NCBI GenBank assembly: GCA_030429175.1
Contig: JAUIDD010000002.1
Location: 62,001-126,000 of the forward strand
Direction of reading: 5' to 3'
Length of the DNA: 64,000 nucleotides
Source of the DNA: Gammaproteobacteria bacterium
Lineage (GTDB): Bacteria > Pseudomonadota > Gammaproteobacteria > Coxiellales > Coxiellaceae
Numbering within the stretch: position 1 is the stretch's first letter; every line of letters starts with the position of its first letter. The position numbers and the translations under genes are program-made. Of the stretch, positions 51,957-60,771 are shown piece after piece. The notes beneath the pieces were generated by a model. The model did no database searches. It saw nothing but the letters and a program-made list of their open reading frames with translations, and was not told the DNA's origin.

Positions 51957-53705
51957 TCCGCTTTTAGGAGTAGGGGGGTGATGATCATTATCCTCTGCTC
52001 CTTCTGCTGGGACTTCCCCTTGTTTCCATTCATCACTGCTGCTACGTTCTTTCCACGCCGGCCCTTGTCGTGGCGGGTCTTCTTTTGTTATTGATGGCTG
52101 CTCTTCATCTGAAAGCTTTTTTTCTGGCGCTTGTTTGAGTTCCGCTTCGGTAACTTCATCATCAGTCAGATTATTTTCTTTCCATTGTTCGTATTCTTGA
52201 TTACGTTTAGCGAGTAATGATACAAAATCTTGACGTGCTTGGGCATTTTTAAATTCTATGTGTACTGAGCCATTGGAGTTCATGCTGGTTTTTACACCAG
52301 GTACTTCAAGCGCTACCGAATGAATTGAGAAACGTTTAACGGCGTTAATTGCTTGGCTAGAGGATAATAGGTTTTTTGTTGCAAGCAAGTTCATGGGAGG
52401 GTATGGCGGTAGTCGCAATCCTTTAAGTTGCTTACTGATTTGTGCCCTTTCTTGCACCGGGATACCGCAATAATAAGAAAAATGAATGTTACCATTGGTT
52501 TCAACTGCGAATGCAGCAGCGGCATAGTTTTCACTATCGCCTTGGGTTCTTTGATAAAAGTCTTCATTATGTCTAACTCTAAGAGCTACTACTTGATTTA
52601 GATTTGGTGCGCAACGGGTTGCTCTTACAGCATTAACAAAGGCAGCGATTTGATGCTTCTTATTGCCTGCGATAAGTGAGCGTTCTTTAAGAAGATCCCA
52701 AGCAAGACAATGTTCGCTTAGTGTTTGCATGTGTTGGGCAAGTTCCCCCTGTGTTTTTGTGAATTTTTCTTTTGCTTTGGCGGCAACAGCAGGGTCGATT
52801 TCATCGCACGCTATAGCTTGTTGTTGAAGCTGTTGAAGTAAGGCTCTAGCTGTGTTGAGCTGAGATTTGAGCAATGTAATTTGAGGAGGGACAAAGTAAC
52901 CATCGTATTTAGTATGTTCTGCAATAACGAAATCAGCACCCTGCATTATTTCTGAGGGAATTCTACCAATAGCGGCCAGGATGTTATATGTGTCTTTAGA
53001 GGGGTTATTTGCATTATCGAGAATTTTTTGTAAGCCGTTCGAAGGATCTCTAAGCTGCATTATAGCTGTCATTGGATTTTGCATTATCGAATCCTTATCA
53101 GCTAGTAAGCTCTTAGATAGGCTGGCTAGTTGTGCAATGCTGTTTTGTGCTTTAGTGGTAACGACTCTAACTTGTGCGTCTACTGTCGCATCAAGATCTT
53201 TATCAAGATTGTGTTGGCGAATAAATTTGCGAACCTCAGCTTTTTGCGTTTCTGATTGGTCAGCTAAAGGGTTGCGGTCGGCTTGTGGGCATCGCGCCCT
53301 ATATGTTTCTAGGTTACGTACGAGGTTTGGGTTGTTTGGATATTTTCTTTTGCAGTTGGCGATGGTTGCGTTTAACCGTGCTTGTATTTTTTGTGATTCT
53401 TGATAGTTAAGCAGCTCTCTGGCGAGTCTTTTAGTTGTTTCATCAGCATCACCGCCAGCAGTTTCTGTTGCCCGTTGTCTGGTCTCACGTGCTCGCTCTA
53501 TGGCAGGTGTGGTGACTGTGTTTGGAATCACTTGCTCAAGTAACTTAGCATCGGATTCGACCATGCTTCGCAGCTTTTCGATAAATTCAATGGTATGAGC
53601 GGCAACTTCTTGGTTTTGCTCGGATGGTTGTCGTGCAGCGTACTCGCGTAGTTGTGCCGCTTCTTGCATTAAATTTACGATTTGATCTTTGTATACCACG
53701 GCCAT
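51948..53705 (-). CDS. Large orphan coiled-coil protein
   Basis: No family recognised. 585 residues without signal peptide or membrane helices. Start confirmed by AGGAG eight bases before the ATG. Helical, Gln/Ala-rich sequence with coiled-coil potential covers about 1-340 (for example SQLNTARALLQQLQQQ), a mixed domain about 360-490 (VALRVRHNEDFYQ, HFSYYCGIPV), and the final 95 residues are disordered, charged and Pro-rich. Such architecture is common among secreted effectors of intracellular bacteria but nothing proves that here. Lies downstream of the HU-like gene on the same strand. Confidence 0.65.
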   Translation of the reverse strand: MAVVYKDQIVNLMQEAAQLREYAARQPSEQNQEVAAHTIEFIEKLRSMVESDAKLLEQVIPNTVTTPAIERARETRQRATETAGGDADETTKRLARELLNYQESQKIQARLNATIANCKRKYPNNPNLVRNLETYRARCPQADRNPLADQSETQKAEVRKFIRQHNLDKDLDATVDAQVRVVTTKAQNSIAQLASLSKSLLADKDSIMQNPMTAIMQLRDPSNGLQKILDNANNPSKDTYNILAAIGRIPSEIMQGADFVIAEHTKYDGYFVPPQITLLKSQLNTARALLQQLQQQAIACDEIDPAVAAKAKEKFTKTQGELAQHMQTLSEHCLAWDLLKERSLIAGNKKHQIAAFVNAVRATRCAPNLNQVVALRVRHNEDFYQRTQGDSENYAAAAFAVETNGNIHFSYYCGIPVQERAQISKQLKGLRLPPYPPMNLLATKNLLSSSQAINAVKRFSIHSVALEVPGVKTSMNSNGSVHIEFKNAQARQDFVSLLAKRNQEYEQWKENNLTDDEVTEAELKQAPEKKLSDEEQPSITKEDPPRQGPAWKERSSSDEWKQGEVPAEGAEDNDHHPPTPKSGSS

Positions 53706-53840
53706 GAGTGACGACTCCTCTTTTTATGGCTAATTTTGTCAAATAATAGCATTAAAACCTTAATGAAGCATTAAAGAATACCAGTCATCTCAGTAACTAT
53801 GTCTATGTGTTTGATTTTATGGGATTGTGTAAGTAGGAGG

Positions 53841-53870
53841 GCTCAGCTACACAAGATTAGGTAGCTGAGC
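53841..53870. other. Perfect 10-bp stem hairpin
   Basis: GCTCAGCTAC (53841-53850), a 10-base loop, and GTAGCTGAGC (53861-53870). It lies 12 bases past the stop of the HU-like gene (minus strand). No T-run follows on either strand, so it may be a terminator of non-classical type, an mRNA stabiliser or a protein-binding site. Confidence 0.6.
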
Positions 53871-53882
53871 GGATTGAAGTGA

Positions 53883-54383
53883 TTATTCAACCATTTCTTT
53901 GAGTTTTTTCAGAGGTCTGATTTTAATGATGTTACGAGCAGGTTTTGCTTTAAACATGATTTCTTCGCCTGTGAATGGGTTGATCCCCTTACGTGCTTTA
54001 GTCGCAGGCTTGCGCTTTCTAACGACTTTCATAAGGCCTGGTACAGTGAATTCACCTGCACCGCCGTTACGTAGGTGGCGATTCATAGCATTGCCAAGCT
54101 CGTCGAATACAGCAGCGATTTCTTTTTTGCTGAGTTCAGTTTGCTCTGCGATGTTAGTTAAGATTTGAGACTTGTTCCAAGCTGCTTTGATTGCAGTTGT
54201 TGGTCCAGTAGTTTGTTTAGTTGCTTTTTTAGTGGTTGTACGTTTTTTAGCAGGCTGCTTTTTAGTTGTTTTACGCTTAGTAGTTGCACGTTTAGCCGTT
54301 TTAGCACGTTTAGCCGTCACTTTGCGTGTGGTGGCCTTTTTAGTAGCCTTCTTTTTGGTTTTTTTTGCTTTTGTTCGAGCCAT
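53883..54383 (-). CDS. HU-family DNA-binding protein with histone H1-like tail
   Basis: 166 residues. The first 60 or so are almost only Lys, Ala, Thr and Arg (KKTKKKATKKATTRKVTAKR and similar), like eukaryotic H1 tails and bacterial AlgP/Hc1-type proteins. Residues about 70-166 form an HU/IHF domain: SQILTNIAEQTELSKKEIAAV, GAGEFTVPGLMKVVRKRKPATKAR and GEEIMFKAKPARNIIKIRP; the DNA-inserting arm is present. It probably compacts the nucleoid. Start supported by GAGGAA upstream. Confidence 0.9.
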   Translation of the reverse strand: MARTKAKKTKKKATKKATTRKVTAKRAKTAKRATTKRKTTKKQPAKKRTTTKKATKQTTGPTTAIKAAWNKSQILTNIAEQTELSKKEIAAVFDELGNAMNRHLRNGGAGEFTVPGLMKVVRKRKPATKARKGINPFTGEEIMFKAKPARNIIKIRPLKKLKEMVE

Positions 54384-54823
54384 GATGAGTATTTCCTCGT
54401 TCGTTTTTTTCTAACAGTGGTCGGGCTGGTAGCATTTTTTAGCCGGATAGCAATGAAAATTATTATCCGAAATGTACAAGCTTTTCCAAGAATATAAAAA
54501 ATAACATATTTTTTTTGAAATGCGAACAAAAAGTCACGTTTTTATCTAAAAAAATAGTGTTTTTTGTGTTTTTTTGCATTTTAAGTCCGATAATTCCTTT
54601 TTTTCAAAGGGGTTGGATGATTTTAAGAGATTTTTTTTGTTTTTTGGCAGCCTGTTTTTTGGCGGCAAAGTATTCATCATGACAGTTACGTACACTTTGC
54701 TTGAGGTGAGATTTGCCACAACCCTCATTTCCGAGGTATAAACTTTGTGAAAAAACTTGTTTAATCTTAGGTTGTCATGTAACATTCTCACCCTTTCATG
54801 TTCGTGAAACCAAGGCGTAGGCA
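54384..54823. other. 440-bp AT-rich intergenic region
   Basis: Lies between the divergent HU-like gene and rplM. It has long T/A runs and a short direct repeat TGTTTTTTGGC(A/G)GC (about 54639 and 54653). No credible gene: a minus-strand frame at 54546-54923 runs into rplM and lacks a ribosome site. The rplM promoter is at its right end. Confidence 0.6.
54757..54785 (+). promoter_or_regulatory. Promoter of rplM-rpsI
   Basis: -35 TTGTTT (54757-54762), 17-bp spacer, -10 TAACAT (54780-54785), about 38 bases before the rplM start. The leader contains a small inverted repeat TTTCA/TGAAA (about 54794-54809) that could serve ribosomal-protein feedback. Confidence 0.5.
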
Positions 54824-55252
54824 ATGAACACATATATGGCAAAAAATGAGACACAGTCACCAAAGTGGTATCTAATAGATGCGGCTGGAATGACGCTAGG
54901 TCGTCTCGCAAGTACATTAGCACTGAGACTGCGTGGTAAGCATAAGGCTACCTTTACTCCACATATCGATACGGGTGATTTCTTTATTGTTATCAATTCT
55001 GATAAGTTGAAAGTAACAGGAAAAAAAGCCGACGATAAGATTTATTATCGTCACACAGGCTATCCTGGCGGTATCAGAACCGAATCATATAAAGACCTTG
55101 TGCGTCGTATACCTGAGCGTGCTCTTGAGCAGGCAGTAAAGGGTATGCTACCTAAAGGGCCGCTAGGGCGTAAGATGTTTAAGAAGCTTAAGGTATATGG
55201 TACCAACAAGCATCCACATGCATCTCAACAACCTGAACCAATAGAATTATAA
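54824..55252 (+). CDS. rplM: 50S ribosomal protein L13
   Basis: 142 residues, the same length as E. coli L13. [16 protein letters not shown] and [20 protein letters not shown] are highly conserved. First gene of the L13-S9 operon; 11 bases to rpsI. Confidence 0.98.
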   Translation: MNTYMAKNETQSPKWYLIDAAGMTLGRLASTLALRLRGKHKATFTPHIDTGDFFIVINSDKLKVTGKKADDKIYYRHTGYPGGIRTESYKDLVRRIPERALEQAVKGMLPKGPLGRKMFKKLKVYGTNKHPHASQQPEPIEL

Positions 55253-55263
55253 GAGGTTTTTAA

Positions 55264-55713
55264 ATGACACAAGTCTCACAAAATCTAGGCACAGGTCGTC
55301 GTAAGACATCGACAGCACGTGTTTTTCTTCGCCCAGGTAAGGGCAACGTTATGATTAACAAGAAAGCATTAGATGTATTTTTTGGTCGTGAAACGGCACG
55401 CATGGTAGTTATGCAGCCGTTATTAGCTGTCGAGGCGTCTGATCAGTTTGATGTATATGTCACCGTTAAAGGTGGTGGTATTAGTGGCCAAGCTGGTGCG
55501 ATTCGTCACGGTATCACGCGCGCGCTAATCGATTACGAGCGTGAGAACATGATGCATGATAAGTCTGATGACCAAGATGATGAAGGTGGTAATGGCGAAT
55601 GGCACAAAACTTTGCGTAAAGCAGGTTATGTCACTCGTGATCCACGTGCGGTAGAGCGTAAGAAAGTCGGTCGTCATAAAGCACGTAAGGGTATTCAGTA
55701 CTCTAAACGTTAA
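55264..55713 (+). CDS. rpsI: 30S ribosomal protein S9 with acidic insertion
   Basis: 149 residues against 130 in E. coli. The family segments [36 protein letters not shown] and [12 protein letters not shown]...VERKKVG, and the tRNA-contacting C-terminus QYSKR, are intact. About 17-19 extra residues, mostly acidic (around [16 protein letters not shown], bases 55554-55601), sit between the RALIDYE helix and LRKAG. Functional S9 is expected; the insertion is unusual. Confidence 0.96.
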   Translation: MTQVSQNLGTGRRKTSTARVFLRPGKGNVMINKKALDVFFGRETARMVVMQPLLAVEASDQFDVYVTVKGGGISGQAGAIRHGITRALIDYERENMMHDKSDDQDDEGGNGEWHKTLRKAGYVTRDPRAVERKKVGRHKARKGIQYSKR

Positions 55714-55745
55714 TATTAAGGCTTATTCCACAACGCTTATGGCGT

Positions 55746-55819
55746 TGGGGGATCGTCTAGCGGCAGGACTGCGGACTCTGACTCCGCCAACCTTGGTTCG
55801 AATCCAAGTCCCCCAGCCA
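55746..55819 (+). tRNA. tRNA-Gln (anticodon CUG)
   Basis: 74 bases folding into a full cloverleaf: acceptor TGGGGGA (55746-55752) pairs with TCCCCCA (55809-55815), discriminator G and encoded CCA end at 55819. The anticodon arm GCGGA-CTCTGAC-TCCGC carries CTG, reading CAG codons. The T arm is CTTGG-TTCGAAT-CCAAG. It lies between rpsI and sspA and is probably processed from their transcript. A small hairpin (CAACGC...GCGTTG, 55731-55747) touches its 5' end. Confidence 0.95.
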
Positions 55820-55841
55820 AATTCTAAGGAGGCATTAGTAG

Positions 55842-56453
55842 ATGCTAAAACGTTCAGTCATGACTCTTTATTCAGGTCCAGATATTTTTAGTCATCAGGT
55901 ACGTATCGTACTTGCTGAGAAGGGCGTTAGTGTCGACATTTTAAATGTTGATGCCAATCACCCTTGTGAAGATCTTTACGAACTCAATCCCTATAACAGT
56001 CTACCGACTTTGGTTGATCGTGAGCTGGTACTCTACAAAGCGCAAGTGATAATGGAATACTTGGACGAGCGTTTTCCGCATCCGCCGCTATTACCTGTTT
56101 ATCCAGTATCGCGCGCCAAAAGCCGCTTGATGATTTATCGTATTGAGCGAGATTGGTATACCCTGATAAAACGTATTGAAAAAGGTGATACACAAGCGCG
56201 TGACGAACTGAAAAATGGCATCGTGAGTATTGCGCCAGTTTTTGATGAGATGCCTTACTTTTTAAGTGAAGAATTCACCTTGGTTGATTGCTGTATTGCG
56301 CCCCTATTATGGCGTTTGCCAGCTTATGGTATTGAGTTACCACGTTCAGCGAGCTCGATCATACAGTATCAAGAACGCGTATTTAATCGTGAGTCATTCC
56401 AAGTATCTTTAACCGAAACTGAAAGAGAAATTAGGGAGTCTCATGACGACTAG
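55842..56453 (+). CDS. sspA: Stringent starvation protein A
   Basis: 203 residues with GST-like fold: thioredoxin-like part RSVMTLYSGPDIFSHQVRIV and the YLDERFPHPPLLPVYP segment, matching E. coli SspA closely, which binds RNA polymerase and helps acid and stress adaptation. Start preceded by AAGGAGG. Overlaps sspB by 11 bases. Confidence 0.96.
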   Translation: MLKRSVMTLYSGPDIFSHQVRIVLAEKGVSVDILNVDANHPCEDLYELNPYNSLPTLVDRELVLYKAQVIMEYLDERFPHPPLLPVYPVSRAKSRLMIYRIERDWYTLIKRIEKGDTQARDELKNGIVSIAPVFDEMPYFLSEEFTLVDCCIAPLLWRLPAYGIELPRSASSIIQYQERVFNRESFQVSLTETEREIRESHDD

Positions 56454-56856
56454 TAGGCCTTATTTGATTAGAGCCATCTATGATTGGCTATTAGATAACA
56501 GTCTCACACCCTACCTGATGGTCGATGCTTGCTACCCAGAAGTGTCTGTGCCACAGCAATATGTTAAAGATAATAAAATCATCTTAAATGCATCGCCAAC
56601 TGCTGTATCTGGTATGGCGATGGGCAATAAAGTGATTGAGTTTAAAGCGCGTTTCTCAGGAATTCCACATCATATCTATGTGCCAGTTATGGCGGTTCAG
56701 GCAATTTATGCCTATGAAAATGGACGTGGCATGGTCTTCAACGAAGATGATGATGGCGGGTTACCACCGGAGACTAACGGGCCTGACTCACCAGATGGCT
56801 CGCCATCTTCATCAGATGGTAAGGGCGGTCGTTCACATTTGCGTGTCATTAAGTAA
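56443..56856 (+). CDS. sspB: ClpXP specificity-enhancing factor SspB
   Basis: 137 residues. The N-terminal dimer domain binding ssrA tags has YLIRAIYDWLLDNSLTPYLMV and INARFSG-like FKARFSGIPHHIYVP; a flexible linker leads to the C-terminal ClpX-binding motif LRVIK, equivalent to LRVVK in E. coli. Delivers tagged proteins to ClpXP. The last 145 bases overlap a convergent gene on the other strand. Confidence 0.96.
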   Translation: MTTSRPYLIRAIYDWLLDNSLTPYLMVDACYPEVSVPQQYVKDNKIILNASPTAVSGMAMGNKVIEFKARFSGIPHHIYVPVMAVQAIYAYENGRGMVFNEDDDGGLPPETNGPDSPDGSPSSSDGKGGRSHLRVIK

Positions 56857-57755
56857 TTCACAAAGCTAATACACGGTATTGTAACAATAATTGAAGCAAT
56901 AATATCAGCCAGGTAATGCCAGCCCAGCGCGAGTGTTGAAAACACCAATATACAGTTCAATACGATTAGTGGATAGAATAACCACTTTTTCTCGAATGTC
57001 ATATAAGTAAAGAGAATCGCCCAGATTACATGAAATGATGGAAAAGCAATCAGTCCGCCTTCGGTAGTAGTGAGTTTGATATAGTGGCGAATTTCATAAA
57101 ATTTAATATACGTAGCGTGTGATTCGGGTAAAAATAAGTTGCTATGGAGTGTTTGTGCAGGTGCTGTGGTGGGGAAAAAATAATAAATCATCGTACCGAT
57201 GGGGTAGGTTAGCATCAAAGCGAGTAAAAACACCATCACTGCACGCTTACAACCAAGTATGGTCATAATTGTTGGTACGAGAATAAATTCGGGCAGTAGG
57301 CTATTGTAAGACCACTTAAGGAGTGTATCGAGCCATGCATGCTGATGCACTGTTTTCATCAATGCTAGTTGATTAAAATGCAGTGCATTGTCAGCTGCAA
57401 GCAACCAGTGGTCAATGGTTGGAAAGGTTGTATATTGTATGCCTTGAGTAACCCACGACCCTGAAATAATACATAGAAAATAAGCGCAAAAAGTAAAGAC
57501 CAACAAATATACCCGTTCTGGAATAATCTCTCGAAAATAAATGGTTGCGATCGCCAGTATCAACAGTGGCGCAGTTGCTCGATTAAAGCCATCGGTATAA
57601 AATGCTTCGCCAGAAAACTGAGTGGTATAGTGATTTATTGCTAGCAAAACACAGCCCAGTAGCGTCGTGAACAGCATTAGCACAAAAAGTACTTTCTGAT
57701 CATAGGCAAGTCTTTGTCGATAAAAAATAAGCGCTTGTTTTTTTAGGTCAAACAT
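56712..57755 (-). CDS. PAP2_3-type (Aur1-like) membrane phosphotransferase/phosphatase
   Basis: 347 residues with about eight membrane helices. PAP2-superfamily motifs are visible as LIAFPSFHVIW (second motif with His) and LGWHYLADIIASI (third motif). YYFFPTTAPAQ earlier resembles the inositol phosphorylceramide synthase/PAP2_3 subgroup. The final 45 residues (RPPLPSDEDGEPSGESG...) are polar and read antisense through the sspB linker region, so this tail was probably acquired by loss of an earlier stop. Confidence 0.8.
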   Translation of the reverse strand: MFDLKKQALIFYRQRLAYDQKVLFVLMLFTTLLGCVLLAINHYTTQFSGEAFYTDGFNRATAPLLILAIATIYFREIIPERVYLLVFTFCAYFLCIISGSWVTQGIQYTTFPTIDHWLLAADNALHFNQLALMKTVHQHAWLDTLLKWSYNSLLPEFILVPTIMTILGCKRAVMVFLLALMLTYPIGTMIYYFFPTTAPAQTLHSNLFLPESHATYIKFYEIRHYIKLTTTEGGLIAFPSFHVIWAILFTYMTFEKKWLFYPLIVLNCILVFSTLALGWHYLADIIASIIVTIPCISFVNYLMTRKCERPPLPSDEDGEPSGESGPLVSGGNPPSSSSLKTMPRPFS

Positions 57756-57833
57756 AAGCGCTTATTATAGAGAATTGTGCTTAAAATAGCATTAATGGCA
57801 TCTTAATTGAGATGTTGGGTGCTGCTGTTAACA

Positions 57834-58136
57834 TTAGCATTTAGTTCTTATTAAGCCACTAGATTGACCACCACCAATACAATTATTTCCTACATCAACA
57901 TTGTAGTATGTAAATGACCCGTAAGAGCAGCTGTTCGAATTAGTGTTTTTGCAACAATGACCTGTAACGTTTATACCATAACTCACAGATTTGCAGCTTG
58001 TTACAATACAGCCCGAGGCATGTTTAGTATATGTTCCTTTACGAGCAGCAGTACAGTTGGCGCCAGCGTAGGTGCTTAGGTTTGCAGCCATAATCAGTCC
58101 AGCCGTAGCTAGAATTAAATTATTTTTAAATCTCAT
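57834..58136 (-). CDS. Small Cys-rich secreted protein
   Basis: About 100 residues from ATG 58136 (MRFKNNLILATAGLIMAANL); AGGAGG lies just upstream (58142-58147). The signal peptide ends near TYAGA. The mature part of about 75 residues has eight Cys, including a CC pair, enough for four disulfides, with many Gly, Ser, Asn and Tyr. No family recognised; the pattern suggests a disulfide-stabilised extracellular or periplasmic peptide. The T2SS in this window is a possible exporter. Confidence 0.6.
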   Translation of the reverse strand: MRFKNNLILATAGLIMAANLSTYAGANCTAARKGTYTKHASGCIVTSCKSVSYGINVTGHCCKNTNSNSCSYGSFTYYNVDVGNNCIGGGQSSGLIRTKC

Positions 58137-58160
58137 CATAACCTCCTGTTTTTTAAATAG

Positions 58161-58190
58161 AGAAATAGGTGCCAGGCACCTATTTTCTAA
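58161..58190. repeat. REP-like palindrome upstream of the Cys-rich gene
   Basis: Core GGTGCCAGGCACC (58168-58180) with complementary AT flanks AGAAATA / TATTTTCT. Here it lies in a promoter/leader region rather than between gene ends. A second bare core GTGCCTGGCAC is at 58241-58251. Confidence 0.8.
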
Positions 58191-58240
58191 CCATAGCATA
58201 ATAATTGCTTGTTGTGTCAAGCTTATTGTTTAGGAGCCGC

Positions 58241-58251
58241 GTGCCTGGCAC
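58241..58251. repeat. REP-like core without flanks
   Basis: GTGCCTGGCAC, the family core, 13 bases before the MITE-like element. Confidence 0.55.
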
Positions 58252-58263
58252 TCATTTACCTTT

Positions 58264-58524
58264 AACCTCAATTCTGGATAACTGTTCAATTTAAGCGTCG
58301 ACTAACCATCTGTTTCTTCGTTAAAAACCATTAAAAATGGCGTTACGTAGCTTTGGCTACGCGCCTTATTTTTAATGTCTTTTGCCTCGAAACAAATGGC
58401 AATTCTCGCTTAAAATGCACCAACCATTCTTAACAGTGCTATATATAAAGAAGATTCTAAAGTTTTTACCTATTAAACCATTAGCTACTGTTGTTGCTTT
58501 GAACATTTATCCAGAATTGAGGTT
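58264..58524. mobile_element. MITE-like element with 26-bp terminal inverted repeats
   Basis: Terminal arms 58264-58289 and 58499-58524 match as inverted repeats (AACCTCAATTCTGGATAA then GTTCAA, one mismatch). Further inside, CCATCTGTTTC / GAAACAAATGG and CATTAAAAATGGCG / CGCCTTATTTTTAATG pair, ending in a tight hairpin ACGTAGC-TTTG-GCTACG (about 58344-58361). The right arm carries about 85 extra bases. The element encodes no protein and its right end overlaps the stop codon of the M50 protease gene. No target duplication was identified. Confidence 0.65.
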
Positions 58525-59158
58525 ATTTAATTCCAAACCACGATGTAATTGCCTGCATTGCGATTTGCAGATTGGGTAGTAGTATCATCGACAGCGCGCC
58601 AGAGATTAATAAGAGTACGATAATAATAAAGCCATACGGTTCGATTATATTATAGTAATAAGCTGCTTTCGGTGGTAAGAAAGCGGTGACCACGCGGCTG
58701 CCATCAAGTGGTGGGATAGGGATTAAGTTTAATAGGCACAATATCATATTTATTTGGATGCCAAAGATCGACATCATTATCAATACCGGTATGTTCATAT
58801 CGATACCAATGCGTGCGATACCAGCCCAGATCAGTGCCATAATTAAATTAACCACTGGGCCTGCAGCAGCAACCAGTGCCATATCGCGGCGCGGTTTATT
58901 GAGGTTGTTCCAGTTAACGGGTACCGGTTTTGCATAACCAAAAATAAAATTGGTTGTTAGCAGCATGATTAATGGAATGACAATTGTGCCGAAAAGATCG
59001 ATATGCTTAATTGGATTTAGTGTAATGCGCCCGAGTTTTTTAGCGGTATCATCACCACATTTATTCGCAACCCAGCCATGTGCTGCTTCATGCACAGTAA
59101 TCGCGAATATCAATGGAATAATGGCAATCGCAATTTTTGTAACGATATCGTATGTCAT
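58523..59158 (-). CDS. M50-family site-2 zinc metalloprotease
   Basis: 211 residues, about six membrane helices. Zinc ligands in HEAAH (near residue 20) and the NLIPIPPLDGSRV motif (near 140) define a small SpoIVFB-like intramembrane protease. It lacks PDZ and CBS domains, so it is not RseP. It begins 2 bases after the dolP stop, as the last gene of the lpoA-yraN-diaA-dolP operon. The final codons lie in the arm of a MITE-like element. Confidence 0.9.
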   Translation of the reverse strand: MTYDIVTKIAIAIIPLIFAITVHEAAHGWVANKCGDDTAKKLGRITLNPIKHIDLFGTIVIPLIMLLTTNFIFGYAKPVPVNWNNLNKPRRDMALVAAAGPVVNLIMALIWAGIARIGIDMNIPVLIMMSIFGIQINMILCLLNLIPIPPLDGSRVVTAFLPPKAAYYYNIIEPYGFIIIVLLLISGALSMILLPNLQIAMQAITSWFGIK

Positions 59159-59160
59159 AG

Positions 59161-59745
59161 TTAAGTGTGCTGCTGAAATACTTCGACTACTTTGCGTACG
59201 CCGCCGACACGTCTTGTTGCATCTGCAGCTAGATTTGCTTGCTCATGGGATACGTTGCCCATTAGATAAACTACACCATTTTCGGTCACGACTTTTATTT
59301 GGCCAGAGTTAAGGTCGGCACGACGCAGTAACATCGTTCTCACTTTACTGGTAATCCAAGCATCGTCAACCGATGCAAATAAAGATTCTGAGCCCGATAC
59401 GGTAATTTCATTATAGATTTTTCTAACACCTTTGATATTAGAAACAAGCTCTTTAACATGCTCTTTAAGCTCTGGTGTTTGCGCTTGGCCAACAAGCAAC
59501 ACGTTACCGCTATAGGTTGCAACGCTAATATGCGAGCGACCAGATAATGTATCATCTTCATGAATCAGATCATTAGCTTGGTCGGAGATGTGTCGATCAG
59601 AAAATTGTTGATGAAAACTGCGGCGATCATAGGCCATGGACCCACTACTAGCACCTAGACTTGCGCCTGCTAAAACAGCGGCACCGACGCAGCCATTAAG
59701 GCACAACGTGAGCACTATAACTGCGGTTAATTTGCGAACATCCAT
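59161..59745 (-). CDS. dolP: Outer-membrane BON-domain lipoprotein (DolP/YraP)
   Basis: 194 residues with lipobox LNGC and two BON domains (about 45-115 and 120-190; GNVLLVGQAQTPELKE and NGVVYLMGNVSHEQA). DolP supports outer-membrane integrity and BAM function in E. coli. Same neighbours as there: diaA upstream. Confidence 0.93.
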   Translation of the reverse strand: MDVRKLTAVIVLTLCLNGCVGAAVLAGASLGASSGSMAYDRRSFHQQFSDRHISDQANDLIHEDDTLSGRSHISVATYSGNVLLVGQAQTPELKEHVKELVSNIKGVRKIYNEITVSGSESLFASVDDAWITSKVRTMLLRRADLNSGQIKVVTENGVVYLMGNVSHEQANLAADATRRVGGVRKVVEVFQQHT

Positions 59746-59748
59746 ATC

Positions 59749-60710
<962 letters not shown>

Positions 60711-60771
60711 AACAACTATGATGAAGATAAACACTTAGCTTATCAATACGGGTATTTTTCATGCTCAAGCT

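Noticed and set aside
54639-54668. Short direct repeat TGTTTTTTGGC(A/G)GC
   Set aside because: Only two copies in a T-rich region; no associated feature.
54546-54923. 125-codon minus-strand frame before rplM
   Set aside because: It runs antisense through the rplM start, has no ribosome site and low-complexity K/F/L-rich sequence; rplM is certain.
55731-55747. CAACGC/GCGTTG hairpin as rpsI terminator
   Set aside because: Short stem, no T-run, and it overlaps the tRNA 5' end; more likely incidental or a processing feature.
58382-58579. 65-codon plus-strand frame
   Set aside because: Lies within the MITE-like palindrome and antisense to the M50 protease end; composition is not protein-like.
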